A stretch of 64,000 nt of DNA, taken from Mycobacterium rhizamassiliense. Its GTDB lineage: Bacteria; Actinomycetota; Actinomycetes; Mycobacteriales; Mycobacteriaceae. The notes beneath the pieces were generated by a model. It saw only the letters and a list, made by a program, of their open reading frames with translations. It did not search any database and was not told the DNA's origin. The stretch spans positions 5,165,685-5,229,684 of the forward strand of contig NZ_LT721901.1 of assembly GCF_900157375.1 (NCBI RefSeq), in the 5' to 3' direction. Position 1 is the stretch's first letter. Every line of letters starts with the position of its first letter. Below are positions 18,401 to 30,000 of this stretch, piece by piece. Made by a program: the position numbers and the translations under genes.

Positions 18401-21400
18401 GTTCAGCGCCACCGCGTCGGGGCTACGCGCCGCCTGCTCGGCGAACATCGCCGGGATCGAGGTGCGCGTCGCGTGCTGGCCCAGGATCGCCCGATTGCTC
18501 CACTCGTCGAGCTGGGCCCGCTCGCCGTCGTCCAGCAGCTCGATCGACGACAGCCGGCGGGTTGGCTCGGCCGTCATGGCGATGACGACGCGCTGCAGCC
18601 GGTCGACCAGCCCGTCGATGTCGGCCTGGGCGAACACGTCGGTGTCGTACTCGATCCGAAGGCCGAGCTCGTTGCCCGGAAGGGCCTGCACCGACAGCGG
18701 GTAGTGGTTGTACTCCCGGCTGTTGAAGCCGGTGACCGACAGCCCGCCGAGTCCGACCAGCGCGGCGGCGTCGACCGGATAGTTCTCGTACATGAAGATC
18801 GTGTCGAACAACTGGTCGTGGCCGGTGACGCGGTGAATCTCGCTGAGCGCCAAGTGTTCATGCTCGAGCGTGTCGTTGTGGTCACCCTGCAGTTGGCCCA
18901 ACAGATCCGCCGTGGTGGTCGCGTCGGAGATCTTCGCGCGGACCGGCACGGTGTTCAGCAACAGCCCGACCATCGAGTCGGCGCCGGGCACGTCGGTGGG
19001 ACGTCCCGAGACGACGATGCCGAACGCGACATCGCGCTGGCCGGTCAGCCCGCAGAGGAGCTGCGCCCACGCGGCCTGCAGCACGGTGTTGACCGTGGTG
19101 TGCTGTGAGCGCGCCAGCTCACCGAGCGCGCGCGTGATGTCCTCGGGCACCCGGAACGACGCGACACCGCGTTGCCCCAGCGCCAACCGCTGCGGCGGAG
19201 CCACCAGCGTGGGGGCGTCGAAGCCGGCGAACACCTCGGCCCACGCGGCTTCGGCGGCCGGGTAGTCCCGATCGGCCAGCCAGTTCACGAACCGGCGATA
19301 CGACGCGGGCGCGCCCAGCCGCTGTCCGTAGTAGGTGGTGAAGATTTCCTGCAGCAGGATCGGCATCGACCAGCCGTCCAGCACGATGTGGTGGTTGGTC
19401 AGCACGAACCGGAATTGGTCGGGCGCGGTGCGAATCAGCGCGGCCCGGAACGCCGGCTGGTTGGCCAGATCGCAAACCGCGGCGCGCTCGTCCGCACACA
19501 CCCGCTGGACCTGCTCTTCGAGGTCGGCGTCGCCGGTGTCCAGCTGCACGTACCGCCAGGCGATCTCGGGGTCGGCAGGCAGGACCTGGACCGGCTTGTC
19601 GAACTGGTCGTAGAAGTGGGCGACGAGGTTCGGGTGCCGGGTGACCGCCGTGTGCACCGCCTCGCGCAGCCGGTGCTCGTCCAGCTCTCCGGCCAGGCCG
19701 AGTTCCAGCTGCACCGCGTAGAGCTCGCTGAGGTCGCTGGGGTCCTGCGCGAAGCTGGCGTGGAACAGCAGCCCCTCTTGCAGCGGGGTCAGCGGCAAGA
19801 CGTCCGCGATGTGGTGCTGGCGCTCAAGTTCGTCGATCTGGTGCTGAGTCAGCTGCGCGGGCACGACGTCCGACGGGGTCAACCCGCCGCCGCCGTGTCG
19901 CACGTACCTGCAGATGCCGGCCAGCGCTTCGAACCACGCCCGGCTCAGCTCGCCGACCCGGTCGTCGTCGACCGCCTTGGGCGCCCACGTCCAGTTGGCT
20001 TCCAGGTGCGGGCCGGCATCGGTGTCGAGAGTGACGGCGTTGAGGCCGACGGTGTGCATCAGTGGCATCGGCACGACCGTCGCCGCGCCGCTCGACAGGC
20101 CGTCCTCGCCGACGCGCCACAGGTCCTCGGACAGCTCGACGTTGCCGCCCATCCGGCCCAGGTAGTTGAACCCGATGACCGGCTCCGACTCGCCCAGGTC
20201 CACCTCGGGGTTCAGGTACCGCAACACCCCGTAGGTCAGCGGGTCGGGCAGGGCGCGCAGCTGCTCCTTGGCGTCCTTGACGAGCACGCCCAATGATGCT
20301 GCACCAGAGGTGATTTCGTGCCAATCCAGGCCGCCGAGGCTCAGCGCCACCGGGTACTTGGTGGTGAACCAGCCCACCGTGCGCGACAGGTCCACGTCGG
20401 CGGAGAGCTCCTCGTGGCGGCCGTGGCCTTCCACGTCCATGCCGATCGGGGCATCGGTGCCCAGCAGCTTCGCCCACGCCAGGCCGAAGGCGATCAACAG
20501 GATGTCGTTGACCCCGGCATGGAATGCCGCGGGCACCTCGCCAAGCAGCAGCCGCGTCGTCTCCACATCCAGCGACACCGTCAAGTTCCGGGCGTTGTCG
20601 TAGGTGTCCTCCGGGCCGACCGCGGGCAACGGCGCGGGCGTCGCCGCCACCTGCCGCCACGTTTCGGCGGAGGCCAGCACCGCCGCGTCGCGGGCGTGCT
20701 CGCTGAGCAGCGACGACCAGCGCCGGAAGGAGGTGCCGACCTCCGGCAGCGCTACCGGCTGTCCACTGTGGTGCTGGACCCACGCGATGTTGAGGTCCTC
20801 GATCAGCACGCGCCACGAGACTCCGTCGACCGCCAGGTGATGAACGATCAACGCCAACTGGCCAGTCGACTCGGCCCACACCGCACTGAGCATCAGCCCG
20901 GCCGCGGGGTTCAGCTTCTCCCGCGCCGCGACCAACACGTCGTCGGACAACGCATGCGCGGTCTGAACACACGCGCTCGCGTCGACGGAGCCGGGATCGG
21001 GCACGGACAGCGACCAACCCCCCGCCCCCTCGTTGTTCTCCACCCGCAGCCGCAGCATGTCGTGGCGATCCAATAAGGCCTGTAACACCGCCACCACGTC
21101 GGCCTGGGTCACCCCGGCCGGGGCGTCGACCACCACCGTCTGGTTGAACTGATCGACTTGGCCGTCAACCCCTTGCAGCCAATGGATGATCGGCGTGGCC
21201 TCGAGCGGGCCGACGCCTACGTCGACGACACCGCCGGCACCGCCGACGGTCGCGACCTGCGCCAGCCGGGCCACGGTCTGCTCGACGAATACGTCGCGCG
21301 GGCGGCACAACACACCGGCGGCCCGCGCCCGCGCGGCGACCTGCATCGACAGAATGCTGTCGCCACCCAGGTCGAAGAACGACTCGTCCACCCCGACCCG

Positions 21401-23044
21401 CTCCAGGCCCAGCACCTGGGCGTAAATGTCGGCGAGGATCTCTTCGACCGCGGTGGAAGGGGCGCGGTAGCGGTCCACATCCTGGTATTCCGGCGCGGGT
21501 AGCGCGCGCTTGTCGAGCTTGCCGTTGGGCGTCAACGGGAGCGCCTCGAGCACCACGATCGCGACCGGAACCATGTACGCCGGCAACCGCTCGGTCAGCT
21601 GCGCGCGCAGCTCGGCGGGATCTGCGGTGCCGGTGATGTAGCCGACCAGCCGCTTGTCCCCGGGACGGTCCTCGCGCGCGACCACGACCGCGGACTCCAC
21701 ATCGGCCAAACCGGCCAGCGCGGAACGGATTTCGCCGAGTTCGATGCGGTAGCCGCGGATCTTGACCTGCTCGTCAGCGCGGCCGAGGTATTCCAGCTGC
21801 CCGTCGGCGGCCCACCGCACCAAGTCTCCGGTGCGATACATCCGCGTTCCGGATCCACCGAACGGGCACGCGACGAAGCGCGCTGCGGTCAGCCCGGCCC
21901 GACCGAGGTAACCGACCCCCACACCGGTGCCCGCCACGTACAGCTCGCCGACCACACCGGCCGACACTCGGCGCAGACCCGCGTCGAGCACGAACAACGC
22001 CGCTCCGGACACCGGCGCCCCGATCGGCACCGCCCCGGAGCCCGCCTCCAGCGGCGCACTCAGCGTGGCGTACACGGTGGTCTCGGTAGGCCCGTAGCCG
22101 TTGATCATCACGCGGCCGGGCGCCCATTGGTCCACCACCTCGGCGGGGCAGGCCTCGCCCGCCACGATCAGCGCGGCGGATTCCAGCCCCTCCTGTACCA
22201 AAGCCGCTACCGCAGTGGGTGTTTGGCTCAACACGCTGACCTGCTTGGCGACCAGCAGCGCATGGAAGTCGTCCGGCGAGGCCGTCACCGACTCGGGCAC
22301 CACCACCAGCTCACCGCCACCCAGCAGCGGGCCCCACATCTCCCACACCGAGTAGTCGAACGCCAGCGAGTGGCACTGCGTCCACACACCGGTGCGGTCC
22401 AGGCCGTCGTCCAACGACTCGAACAGCCGGGTCACGTTGTGATGAGTGACAGCAACACCTTTGGGGACGCCGGTCGTTCCCGAGGTGTAGATGATGTGGG
22501 CAAGGTTTTCCGGAGCGGGCAGCGACAGCGCCGTGCTGGGCTGCGTTTCGAGGCGCGCATCGTCGACCTCGAGGACGGTGAGGTCGAAGCCGTCCAACCG
22601 CGACCGCAGGCCCGCGGTGGTGACAACGGCGATCGGGCCCGCGTCTTCGATGATGAACTTCAGCCTGGCCTCGGGCACCACCGGGTCGATGGGCAGATAG
22701 GCCGCCCCGGCCTTGAGCACCGCCAGGATCGCCACGATCGCCTCGGCCGAACGCGAAAAGAGCAGCGCCACATACTGTCCGGGCCCCACGCCTTGGCTAG
22801 CGAGCAAGTGCGCCAGCCGGTTGGTGGCCTCGTCGAGATCGCGGTAGGTCCACGACTGCTCGCCGCAACTCAGCGCCAGCGCGTCGGGCACCCGGTTTAC
22901 CTGCTCGGCGAAGGCGGCCGGAATGGAGACCGGCGTGGTGCGACGGGTCAGTACGCCGCGGTTGCCCCAGTCATCGAGCCCAGCATGCTCATCCTCATCG
23001 AGCAGATCAAGAGAAAGGAGCCGACGTGTTGGGTCGGCACTCAT
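15410..23044 (-). CDS. mps2: GPL peptide synthetase Mps2 (A-T-E-C-A-T-TR), alaninol-releasing
   Basis: 2544 residues. It starts directly with an adenylation domain (TSGTTG near 190), then T (near 560), E (near 735), C (HHIVLDGWS near 1220), A (near 1675), T (GGNSLSAM near 2050) and a terminal thioester reductase (NAD(P)H loop LLTGATGFIGRY near 2150; YGNSK as the Tyr-x3-Lys pair). There is no C domain before the first A; the missing C is the last domain of Mps1, so one module is split across two proteins. Pocket residues read D-Y-W-S-I-A-G-V-Y (first A) and D-I-W-C-L-G-E-M-W (second A). Known GPL chemistry makes these D-Ala and L-Ala, with four-electron reductive release giving L-alaninol. The ATG overlaps the mps1 stop by four bases (ATGA), implying coupled translation. 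Confidence 0.95.
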   Translation of the reverse strand: MSADPTRRLLSLDLLDEDEHAGLDDWGNRGVLTRRTTPVSIPAAFAEQVNRVPDALALSCGEQSWTYRDLDEATNRLAHLLASQGVGPGQYVALLFSRSAEAIVAILAVLKAGAAYLPIDPVVPEARLKFIIEDAGPIAVVTTAGLRSRLDGFDLTVLEVDDARLETQPSTALSLPAPENLAHIIYTSGTTGVPKGVAVTHHNVTRLFESLDDGLDRTGVWTQCHSLAFDYSVWEMWGPLLGGGELVVVPESVTASPDDFHALLVAKQVSVLSQTPTAVAALVQEGLESAALIVAGEACPAEVVDQWAPGRVMINGYGPTETTVYATLSAPLEAGSGAVPIGAPVSGAALFVLDAGLRRVSAGVVGELYVAGTGVGVGYLGRAGLTAARFVACPFGGSGTRMYRTGDLVRWAADGQLEYLGRADEQVKIRGYRIELGEIRSALAGLADVESAVVVAREDRPGDKRLVGYITGTADPAELRAQLTERLPAYMVPVAIVVLEALPLTPNGKLDKRALPAPEYQDVDRYRAPSTAVEEILADIYAQVLGLERVGVDESFFDLGGDSILSMQVAARARAAGVLCRPRDVFVEQTVARLAQVATVGGAGGVVDVGVGPLEATPIIHWLQGVDGQVDQFNQTVVVDAPAGVTQADVVAVLQALLDRHDMLRLRVENNEGAGGWSLSVPDPGSVDASACVQTAHALSDDVLVAAREKLNPAAGLMLSAVWAESTGQLALIVHHLAVDGVSWRVLIEDLNIAWVQHHSGQPVALPEVGTSFRRWSSLLSEHARDAAVLASAETWRQVAATPAPLPAVGPEDTYDNARNLTVSLDVETTRLLLGEVPAAFHAGVNDILLIAFGLAWAKLLGTDAPIGMDVEGHGRHEELSADVDLSRTVGWFTTKYPVALSLGGLDWHEITSGAASLGVLVKDAKEQLRALPDPLTYGVLRYLNPEVDLGESEPVIGFNYLGRMGGNVELSEDLWRVGEDGLSSGAATVVPMPLMHTVGLNAVTLDTDAGPHLEANWTWAPKAVDDDRVGELSRAWFEALAGICRYVRHGGGGLTPSDVVPAQLTQHQIDELERQHHIADVLPLTPLQEGLLFHASFAQDPSDLSELYAVQLELGLAGELDEHRLREAVHTAVTRHPNLVAHFYDQFDKPVQVLPADPEIAWRYVQLDTGDADLEEQVQRVCADERAAVCDLANQPAFRAALIRTAPDQFRFVLTNHHIVLDGWSMPILLQEIFTTYYGQRLGAPASYRRFVNWLADRDYPAAEAAWAEVFAGFDAPTLVAPPQRLALGQRGVASFRVPEDITRALGELARSQHTTVNTVLQAAWAQLLCGLTGQRDVAFGIVVSGRPTDVPGADSMVGLLLNTVPVRAKISDATTTADLLGQLQGDHNDTLEHEHLALSEIHRVTGHDQLFDTIFMYENYPVDAAALVGLGGLSVTGFNSREYNHYPLSVQALPGNELGLRIEYDTDVFAQADIDGLVDRLQRVVIAMTAEPTRRLSSIELLDDGERAQLDEWSNRAILGQHATRTSIPAMFAEQAARSPDAVALNDGDRSWTYRELDETSNRLAHLLVDQGVGPGERVALLYSRSAEAILSMLSVLKTGAAYLPIDPAVPEARLEFLIGDAAPVAAITTAALTSRLNAFDVTVIDIADPRIGTQDAAALPAPAPDDIAYVIYTSGTTGVPKGVAIYHHNVTQLFDTLDAGLPPAHEQVWSQWHSYSFDISGWEIYAALLRGGRLVVVPEAVAASPEDFRELLIAQKVNVLCQTPSAVGALAPEGLDGVTLLVGGEACPPEIVERWAPGRVMINEYGPTEATMWVTLSAPLTPGSGAPPIGSPLPGTALFVLDGWLRPVAPGVVGELYAAGRAVGCGYARRSALTASRFVACPFGGAGERMYRTGDLVRWRPDGQLQYLGRTDEQVKIRGHRIELGEIQAALAELEGAGQTAVIAREDRPGDKRLVGYITGSADPAELRGQLADRLPSYMIPAAIVAVPALPLTVNGKLDKRALPAPEYQDAQSYVAPASPIEETLAGIYAQVLGMERVGVEDSFFNLGGNSLSAMRVIAFVNTALGVQLGVRSLFDAPTVRSLSQLVGTHGSDPAASNAHFAAVHGANATEVHARDLTLDKFIDETTLSTAPTLAAPSGEIRTVLLTGATGFIGRYLVLEWLEQMELGGGKLICLVRAKSDEDAWARLDKTFDSGDDELIRHFRELAADHLEVIAGDKGDANLGLDEQVWQRLADSVDLIVDSAALVNAVLPYSELFEPNVVGTGELIRLALTSKLKQYAYVSTADVGRQVDPAAFTEDADIRVVSPTRVIDATLANGYGNSKWAGEVLLREAHDLCGLPVSVFRCDVILVDTAYAGQFNVADMFTRMVLSLVSTGVAPASFYQLDSQGQRQRSHFDGLPVRFVAEAIAALGAAVVEGFETYHVMNPHDDGIGLDEFVDWIIDADYPIERIDDFKEWLSRFEAGLRELPEKQRQNSVLEVLLLLLHTDLQPIEPVHGALASADRFRAAVQEAKIGPDNDIPHVSPPTIIKYATDLQLVGLL

Positions 23045-26000
23045 GAGCCCTGCCCTGAAGCGGTCATGGCCACCAGTACACGCTGGAGCCGTTGGATGAG
23101 TTTCTCGATGCGGGCGGTGTTGAACAGCTCGGTGTCGTATTCGACGCGCAGACCGATCTCATGCCCCGGCACGGCCTGCACCGTCAGCGGGTAGTGGTTG
23201 TATTCGCGGCTCGTGTAGTCGGCCACGGCCAGCCCGTTGGTGCCCACCAGCGCGCTGGTGTCGATCGGGTAGTTCTCGTAGACGAACAGCGTGTCGAACA
23301 GCTGGTCGTGGCCGGTGACGCGGTGAATGTCGCTGAGCGCCAGGTGCTGGTGCTCGAGGGTGTCGTTGTAGGCGCCCTGCAGCTGCTCGAGCAGATCACC
23401 AATGGTGGTCGACGCGGTGATGCTCGCGCGCACCGGCACGGTGTTGATCAACAACCCGACCATCGAGTCCGCCCCGGCGACTTCGGTGGGCCGGCCCGAC
23501 ACCGCCGTGCCGAACGCAACGTCACTGCGACCGGTCAGCCAGACCAGCAGCTGAGCCCATGCGGCCTGCAGCACGGTGTTGACCGTGGTGTGGCAGGACC
23601 GGGCCAGCTCGCCCAGCGCCGCGGTGGTCTCGGCGGGGACGGTGAACGAGGCAACGTCGCGGCGCCCCAACCGTTCCCGACCGGCCTCGGCCACCAGCGC
23701 CGGGCTGTCGAAGCCGGCGAACACCTCGGTCCATGCGACCTCGGCGGCGGCCTTGTCCCGCTCGGACAACCAACTGACGTAGCGGCGGTAGGACGTGGCG
23801 GCAGGCAGCTGCTGGCCGTAGTAGCCGGCGAAGATCTCCTGCAGCAGAATCGGTTTCGACCAGCCGTCCATCACGATGTGGTGGTTGGTCAGCACGAACC
23901 GGTACCGGTCCTCGCCGGTGCGCAACAGCGCCGCCCGGAAGGCCGGCTGGTTCGCCAGGTCGCAGATCGCCGCCCGCTCGGCCGCGCACACCCGGTCGAC
24001 CTGCGCCTCGACGTTGTCGCCATCGAGTTCGAGGTATTCCCAAGCGATTTCGGGGTTGGCCGGGATGATCTGCACGGGCTCGTCGTAGTGGTCGCTGAAG
24101 CGGGCCACCAGGTGCGGATGCCGTTGCACGACCGCCTGCACCGATTCGCGCAACTTGTCGGCGTCCAGCGGTCCGGTCAGCGTGATGTCCAGCTGCACGG
24201 CGTAGAGGTCACCGAGGTCGTCGCCACTGCCATGCGTGAGGCTGGTGTGGAAGAACAGACCCTGCTGCAGCGCGGTCAGCGGCAGCACATCGGCCAGCTC
24301 GTGCTCGCGCTCGAGCTCGTCGATCTGGTTCTGGCTCAAGCGCGCCGGAGCAAGATCCGAGGGGGTCAATCCCCCGCCGCCGCCGCGCACGTAGGCGCAG
24401 ATCCCGGCCAGCGCCTCGAACCACAGCCGGTTCAATTCGCCGATCTGGCCCTCGCCGACCGCGGAAGCGGCCCAGGTCCAGTTGGCCTGCAGCTGCGGGC
24501 CCGCCTCGGCGTCGAGGGTGACCGCGTTGAGCTCAAGGCTGTGAGCGAGCGGCAGCGGAACGACGGTGGCCGCGCCGCGGGTCAGACCTTCGGTGCCCAG
24601 CCGCCACAGCTGATCGGACAGCTCCGCGGTGCCGCCCATGCGGCCCAGGTAGTTGAACCCGATCACCGGGTCGGCGCCGGACAGCTCGACGTCGGCGTTC
24701 AGGTAGCGCAGCAGCCCGTAGGACAGCGGGTTGGGCAGCGCCCGCAGCTGCTCCTTGGCGTCCTTCACCAGCGCACCCAACGGCGTTGCGCCGGAAGCGA
24801 TCTGGGACCAGTCCAGCCCGCCAACGCTCAAGGCCACCGGGTACTTGGTGGTGAACCAGCCGACCGTGCGCGACAGGTCCACGTCGCCGGAGAGCTCTTC
24901 GTGGCGGCCGTGGCCCTCGACGTCGATGCCGATCGGGGCCTTCGTCCCCAGCAGCTTCGAGCAGGCCATGCCGAAGGCGATCAGCAGGATGTCGTTGACC
25001 CCGGCGTGGAACGCCGCGGGCACCTCACCGAGCAGCGACCGCGTCGTCTCGGCGTCCAGCGACACCGACATGGTCTGCGCGTTGGCGTAGGTGTCCTCGG
25101 CGCCCGCCGCGGGCAGGGCCGCGGGGGTGGCGGCGACCTTCCGCCAGGCCTCGGCCTGGTCGATGACCGCAGGACGGTGTGCGTGCTCGTTGAGCATCGC
25201 CGACCAGCGGGCGAATGACGTTCCCCCGGTGGGCAATTCGATGGCCTGCTCGCTGTGGTGCTGGGCCCAGGCGATGTTGAGGTCCTCGAGCAGCACCCGC
25301 CAGGACACGCCATCGACGGCCAGGTGATGAATGATCAGCGCCAACTGGCTGGTGGACTCGGCCCACACCGCGCTCAGCATCAGCCCCGCCGACGGGTCCA
25401 GCTTCTCGCGGCCCGCCACCAGCGCCTCGTCGGTCAGCTCGTGCACCGACTGCACGCACATGCCGGCGTCCACCGAGCCGGGCTCCGGCACGGACAGCGA
25501 CCAATCCTCGTCGACGCGCAGCCGCAGCATCGCGTGGCGATCCAGCAGCGCCTGCAGCACCGCCACCACGTCGGCCTCGCTCACCCCGGCCGGGGCGTCG
25601 ACCACGACCGTTTGGTTGAACTGGTCGACGGGTCCGTCGACGCTGCGCAGCCAGTGCATGATCGGCGTGGTCACCACCGGGCCGAGGCCCTCGTCGGCCA
25701 GCAGGTCCTCGGCGCTGGCGACCGTGGCCACCGTGGCCAGCCGGGCCACCGTCTGCTCCACGAAAATGTCACGCGGACGGCACAACACACCCGCGGCCCG
25801 CGCCCGCGCCGCGACCTGCATCGACAAAATGCTGTCGCCACCCAGGTCGAAGAACGAATCGTCGACGCTTACCCGCTCCAGGCCCAGCACCTGCGCGTAA
25901 ATGCCGGCGAGGATCTCCTCCACCGCGGTGACGGGAGCCCGGTAGCCGCTGCTGCCATCGAGGTATCCCGGGGCCGGCAGCGCGCGGATGTCCAACTTGC

Positions 26001-27040
26001 CGTTGACCGTCAGCGGCAGGACCTCCACCGCGACTACCGCGGCGGGCACCATGTAGACCGGCAGTCGCTCGGCCAGTGCGCTTCGCGCCGCAGCCGGGTC
26101 CGCGGAACCGGTCACGTAACCCACCAGGCGCTTGTCGCCGGGGCGATCTTCGCGGGCGATCACCACCGCCTGCTCGACGCCATCGAGGTCGGCCAACGCG
26201 GCACGAACCTCGCCGAGCTCGATGCGGTGACCGCGGATCTTGACCTGCTCGTCGGCGCGGCCGACGTAGCGCAGCTGGCCGTCGGTGCCCCAGCGCACCA
26301 GGTCGCCGGTGCGATACATCCGCTCCCCGGGCTCGCCGAACGGGCAGGCCACGAATCGGGTCGACGACAGGTCGGGCCGGCCGATGTAGCCGGCCGCCAG
26401 ACCCGCACCGGCGACGTACAGCTCGCCGACGACACCGGACGCCACGGGTCGCAGCCATCCGTCGAGGACAAAGAAGCCGAGGTGATCCAGCGGCACCCCG
26501 ATGGGGCTGACTGTGCTGTCGACGTCGGCGTCGACGATCTCGCGGTACGACGCGTGCACCGTGGTCTCGGTGATGCCGTACATGTTGATCAGTCGCGGCG
26601 GCCCCGGGTGGTTGCGCAGCCACGTCGAAAGCCGTTGCGGCTCAAGGGCTTCTCCACCGAACACCACCGTCTGCAGCTTGAGCTGGTGACCCAACTCCGA
26701 GGAGAGCGCGTCGGCGGTCTGCAACGCGTAGAACGCCGAAGGCGTCTGGCTCAGCACACCGACATGCTCGGCCGCCAACAGTGCGTGCAGGTCTTCGGGC
26801 GAGCGAACCACCGCGTCGGGCACGACGACCACCCGGCCGCCACCGAGCAGCGCGCCGAAGATCTCCCACACCGAGAAGTCGAAGGCCAGCGAGTGGCACT
26901 GCGACCAGACCTGCCCCAGCTCCAACTCGGCGTCCAGCGCCTCGAGCAATCGGATCACGTTACGGTGAGTGACCGCAACACCTTTCGGAGTACCGGTCGT
27001 GCCCGAGGTGTAAATGATGTACGCGATGTCGTCGGCCGTC
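23041..27040 (-). repeat. Long direct repeat, arm 2 (A2-T-E-C of Mps1)
   Basis: Partner of 4525-8520. Recombination between the arms would remove mps2 and the second mbtH and fuse the two NRPS genes. The arms also pose an assembly risk for short reads. Outer limits are approximate. Confidence 0.75.
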
Positions 27041-30000
27041 GGGGTCTGCAAGCGGGTGTCCGGCTGATCGGCGAGGCCGTGGTCATTGACGTCGATGATC
27101 GCCAGGTCGTAGCCGTCGAAGCGCGAGCGCAGATCGGCGGTGGTCACCGCGGCGATCGGCGCGGCATCGCCGAGCACGAACTGCGTCCGCGACACCGGAT
27201 GCGCGGGGTCCATCGGCAGATAGGCCGCCCCCGTCTTGAGCACCGCCATGATCGACACGATCGCCTCGGTCGACCGCGGCAGCAGCAACGCCACCCGCTC
27301 ACCAGGGCCAGCGCCCTGGGCAGCCAGCTTGTGCGCCAACCGATTCGAGGCCTCGTCCAGCTCGCGGTAGCTCATCGAGCGACCCTGGAAGGTCAGCGCG
27401 CCCGCCCCGGGGATCCGGGCGACCTGACCCGCGAACAGCACGGGGATCGACACCGGCCTGCCCGCCGGCTGGGCCAGCACCGAGCGGTTACCCCAGCCGT
27501 CGAGCCGGGCGTGCTCGCCCTCGTCGAGCAGATCGATCGACGACAGCCGGCGCTGCGGGTCCGTGGTCATCACGGCCAGCACGCGCTGCAGGCGCTCGAT
27601 GAGGGCCTCGATACCGGCCACGTCGAAGATCTCGGTGTCGAACTCGACGCGCAGACCCAGCTCCTGGCCGGGGTGCGCCACCATCGTCAGCGGGTAGTGG
27701 TTGTATTCGCGGCTGCTGAATTCGGTGATCGACAGCCCGTTGATGTCACCCAGCGCCGACGCGTCCACCGGGTAGTTCTCGTAGACGAACAGGGTGTCGA
27801 AAACCTGGTCCAGGCCGGTGATGCGGTGGATGTCGCGCAGCGCCAGGTGCTGGTGCTCGACGGTTTCGTTGTACGCCGTCTGCAGCTGCTCGAGCAGCTC
27901 GACGGTGGTGGCGGCCGCGGCGAGGTTGGCCCGCACCGGAACCGTGTTGATCAACAACCCGACCATCGACTCGGCACCGACCATGTCGGTCGGCCGACCA
28001 GAAACCGCGGCGCCGAACGCCACGTCGCGCTGGCCGGTCAGGCCGCACAGCAGCTGGGCCCACGCGGCCTGCAGCACGGTGTTGATCGTGGTGCGCTGCG
28101 CACGAGCCAGCTCGCCCAGGGCCGCCGTCGTCTCGGCGGGCACCGTAAACGAGCTCACACCGCGCTGTCCCAGACCCATTCGGCCCGGGTCGCCGACCAG
28201 GGTGGGGGTGTCGAACCCGGCCAGGACCTGACCCCAAACCGCTTCTGCGGCAGCGTGATCGCGATCGGCCAGCCAGGTCACGAAGCGGCGATACGGCACC
28301 GGCGCGCCCAGGTGGTGTCCGTAGTAGCCGGCGAAGATCTCCTGCAGCAGGATCGGCATCGACCAACCGTCGAGCACGATGTGGTGGAAGGTCAGCACAA
28401 ACCGGTGCTCGTCCTCGCCGGTGCGCAGCAAGGCGCCCCGGAACACCGGCTGACCGATGACGTCGCAGACGGCCGCGCGCTCGGCCGCGCAGATCCGGTC
28501 GGCCTGCTCGCCGATGTCGCTGCCGTCGAGCTCGGTGTACTGCCATGCCATGACCGGGTCGGCCGGGATGACCTGCACCGGCTCGTCGAACTGGTCGCAG
28601 AAGCGCGCCGCCAGGTGCGGGTGCCGGCGGACCACCGACTGCACCGACTCACGCAACAGCTGCGGGTCGAGCCCGCCGGCCACCGCGATGTCCAGCTGCA
28701 TCGAGTAGAGCTCGCCCAGGGCGTTGCGGTCGTCGCTGGCGCTGGTGTGGAAGAACAGGCCCTGCTGCAGCGGGGTCAGCGGCAGCACATCGGCGATCTG
28801 GTACTGCTGGCGCAGCTGGTCGATCTGGTCTTGGCTCAACCGGGCCGGCGCAAGGTCGGACGGGGTCAGGCCGCCGCCGCCGCTGCGCACGTGCGTGCAG
28901 ATGCCGGCCAGCGCCTCAAACCAGTAGCGGCTGAGCCGGTCGATCTGTGCGTCGTCGATCGCCGACGGCGCCCAGGTCCAGTTGGCCTGCAGGTGCGGGC
29001 CCGCATCGGTGTCCAGGGTGGCGGCGTTGACTTCCACGGTGTGCATCAGCGGCATGGCCACGACGGTGGCCGCCCCGCTGAACAGTCCGTCGGGACCGAC
29101 GCGCCAGAACTGGTCGGACAGCTCCGCGGCGCCACCCATCCGGCCCAGGTAGTTGAACCCGATCACCGGGTCGGCCGCGGACAGGTCGACCTCGGGGTTC
29201 AGGTAGCGCAGCAGGCCGTAGGTCAGCGGGTCGGGCAGGGCGCGCAGCTGCTCCTTGGCGGCCTTGACCAGGCCGCCCAGCGCCGCTCCACCCGAAGCGA
29301 CCTGCGTCCAGTCCAGCTCGCCGACGGTCAGCGCCACCGGGTATTTGGTGGTGAACCAGCCCACCGTGCGCGACAGGTCCACGTCGCCGGAGAGCTCTTC
29401 GTGGCGGCCGTGACCCTCCACGTCGATGCCGATCGGGCCGTCGGTGCCGAGCAGCTTCGCCCAGGCCAGGCCGAAGGCGATCAGCAGGATGTCGTTGACC
29501 CCGGCGTGGAACGCCGCGGGCGCCTCGCCGAGGAGCAGCCGCGTCGTCTCGACGTCGAGCGACACCGACAGGTTGCGGGCGGTGGCGTACGTGTCGTCGG
29601 GACCCACCGCGGCCAGGGCCGCCGGCGTGGCCGCCACCTGTCGCCAGGTGTCCGCCTCGTCGACGACGTCGGGGCGGTGCGCGTACTCACCCAACAGCGA
29701 CGACCAGCGGGCGAACGACGTGCCGCCGGTCGGCAGCGCCACCGGCTGGCCGCTGTGGTGCTGAGCCCAGGCGATATTGAGGTCTTCGAGCAGCACCCGC
29801 CACGAGACTCCGTCGACGGCCAGGTGATGAATGATCAGCGCCAGCTGATGCGTCGACTCGGCCCACACCGCGCTCAACATCACGCCGCCGGCCGGATTCA
29901 GCGTCTTCCGGGCCGCGACCAGCACCTCGTCGGACAGGTCGTCCGCCGTCTGCACGCAGGAAGCGGCGTCCAGCGAGCCGGGCTCGGGAACGTTCAGCGA

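Noticed and set aside
17252..19108. Long open frame antisense to mps2
   Set aside because: Antisense shadow with no family features.
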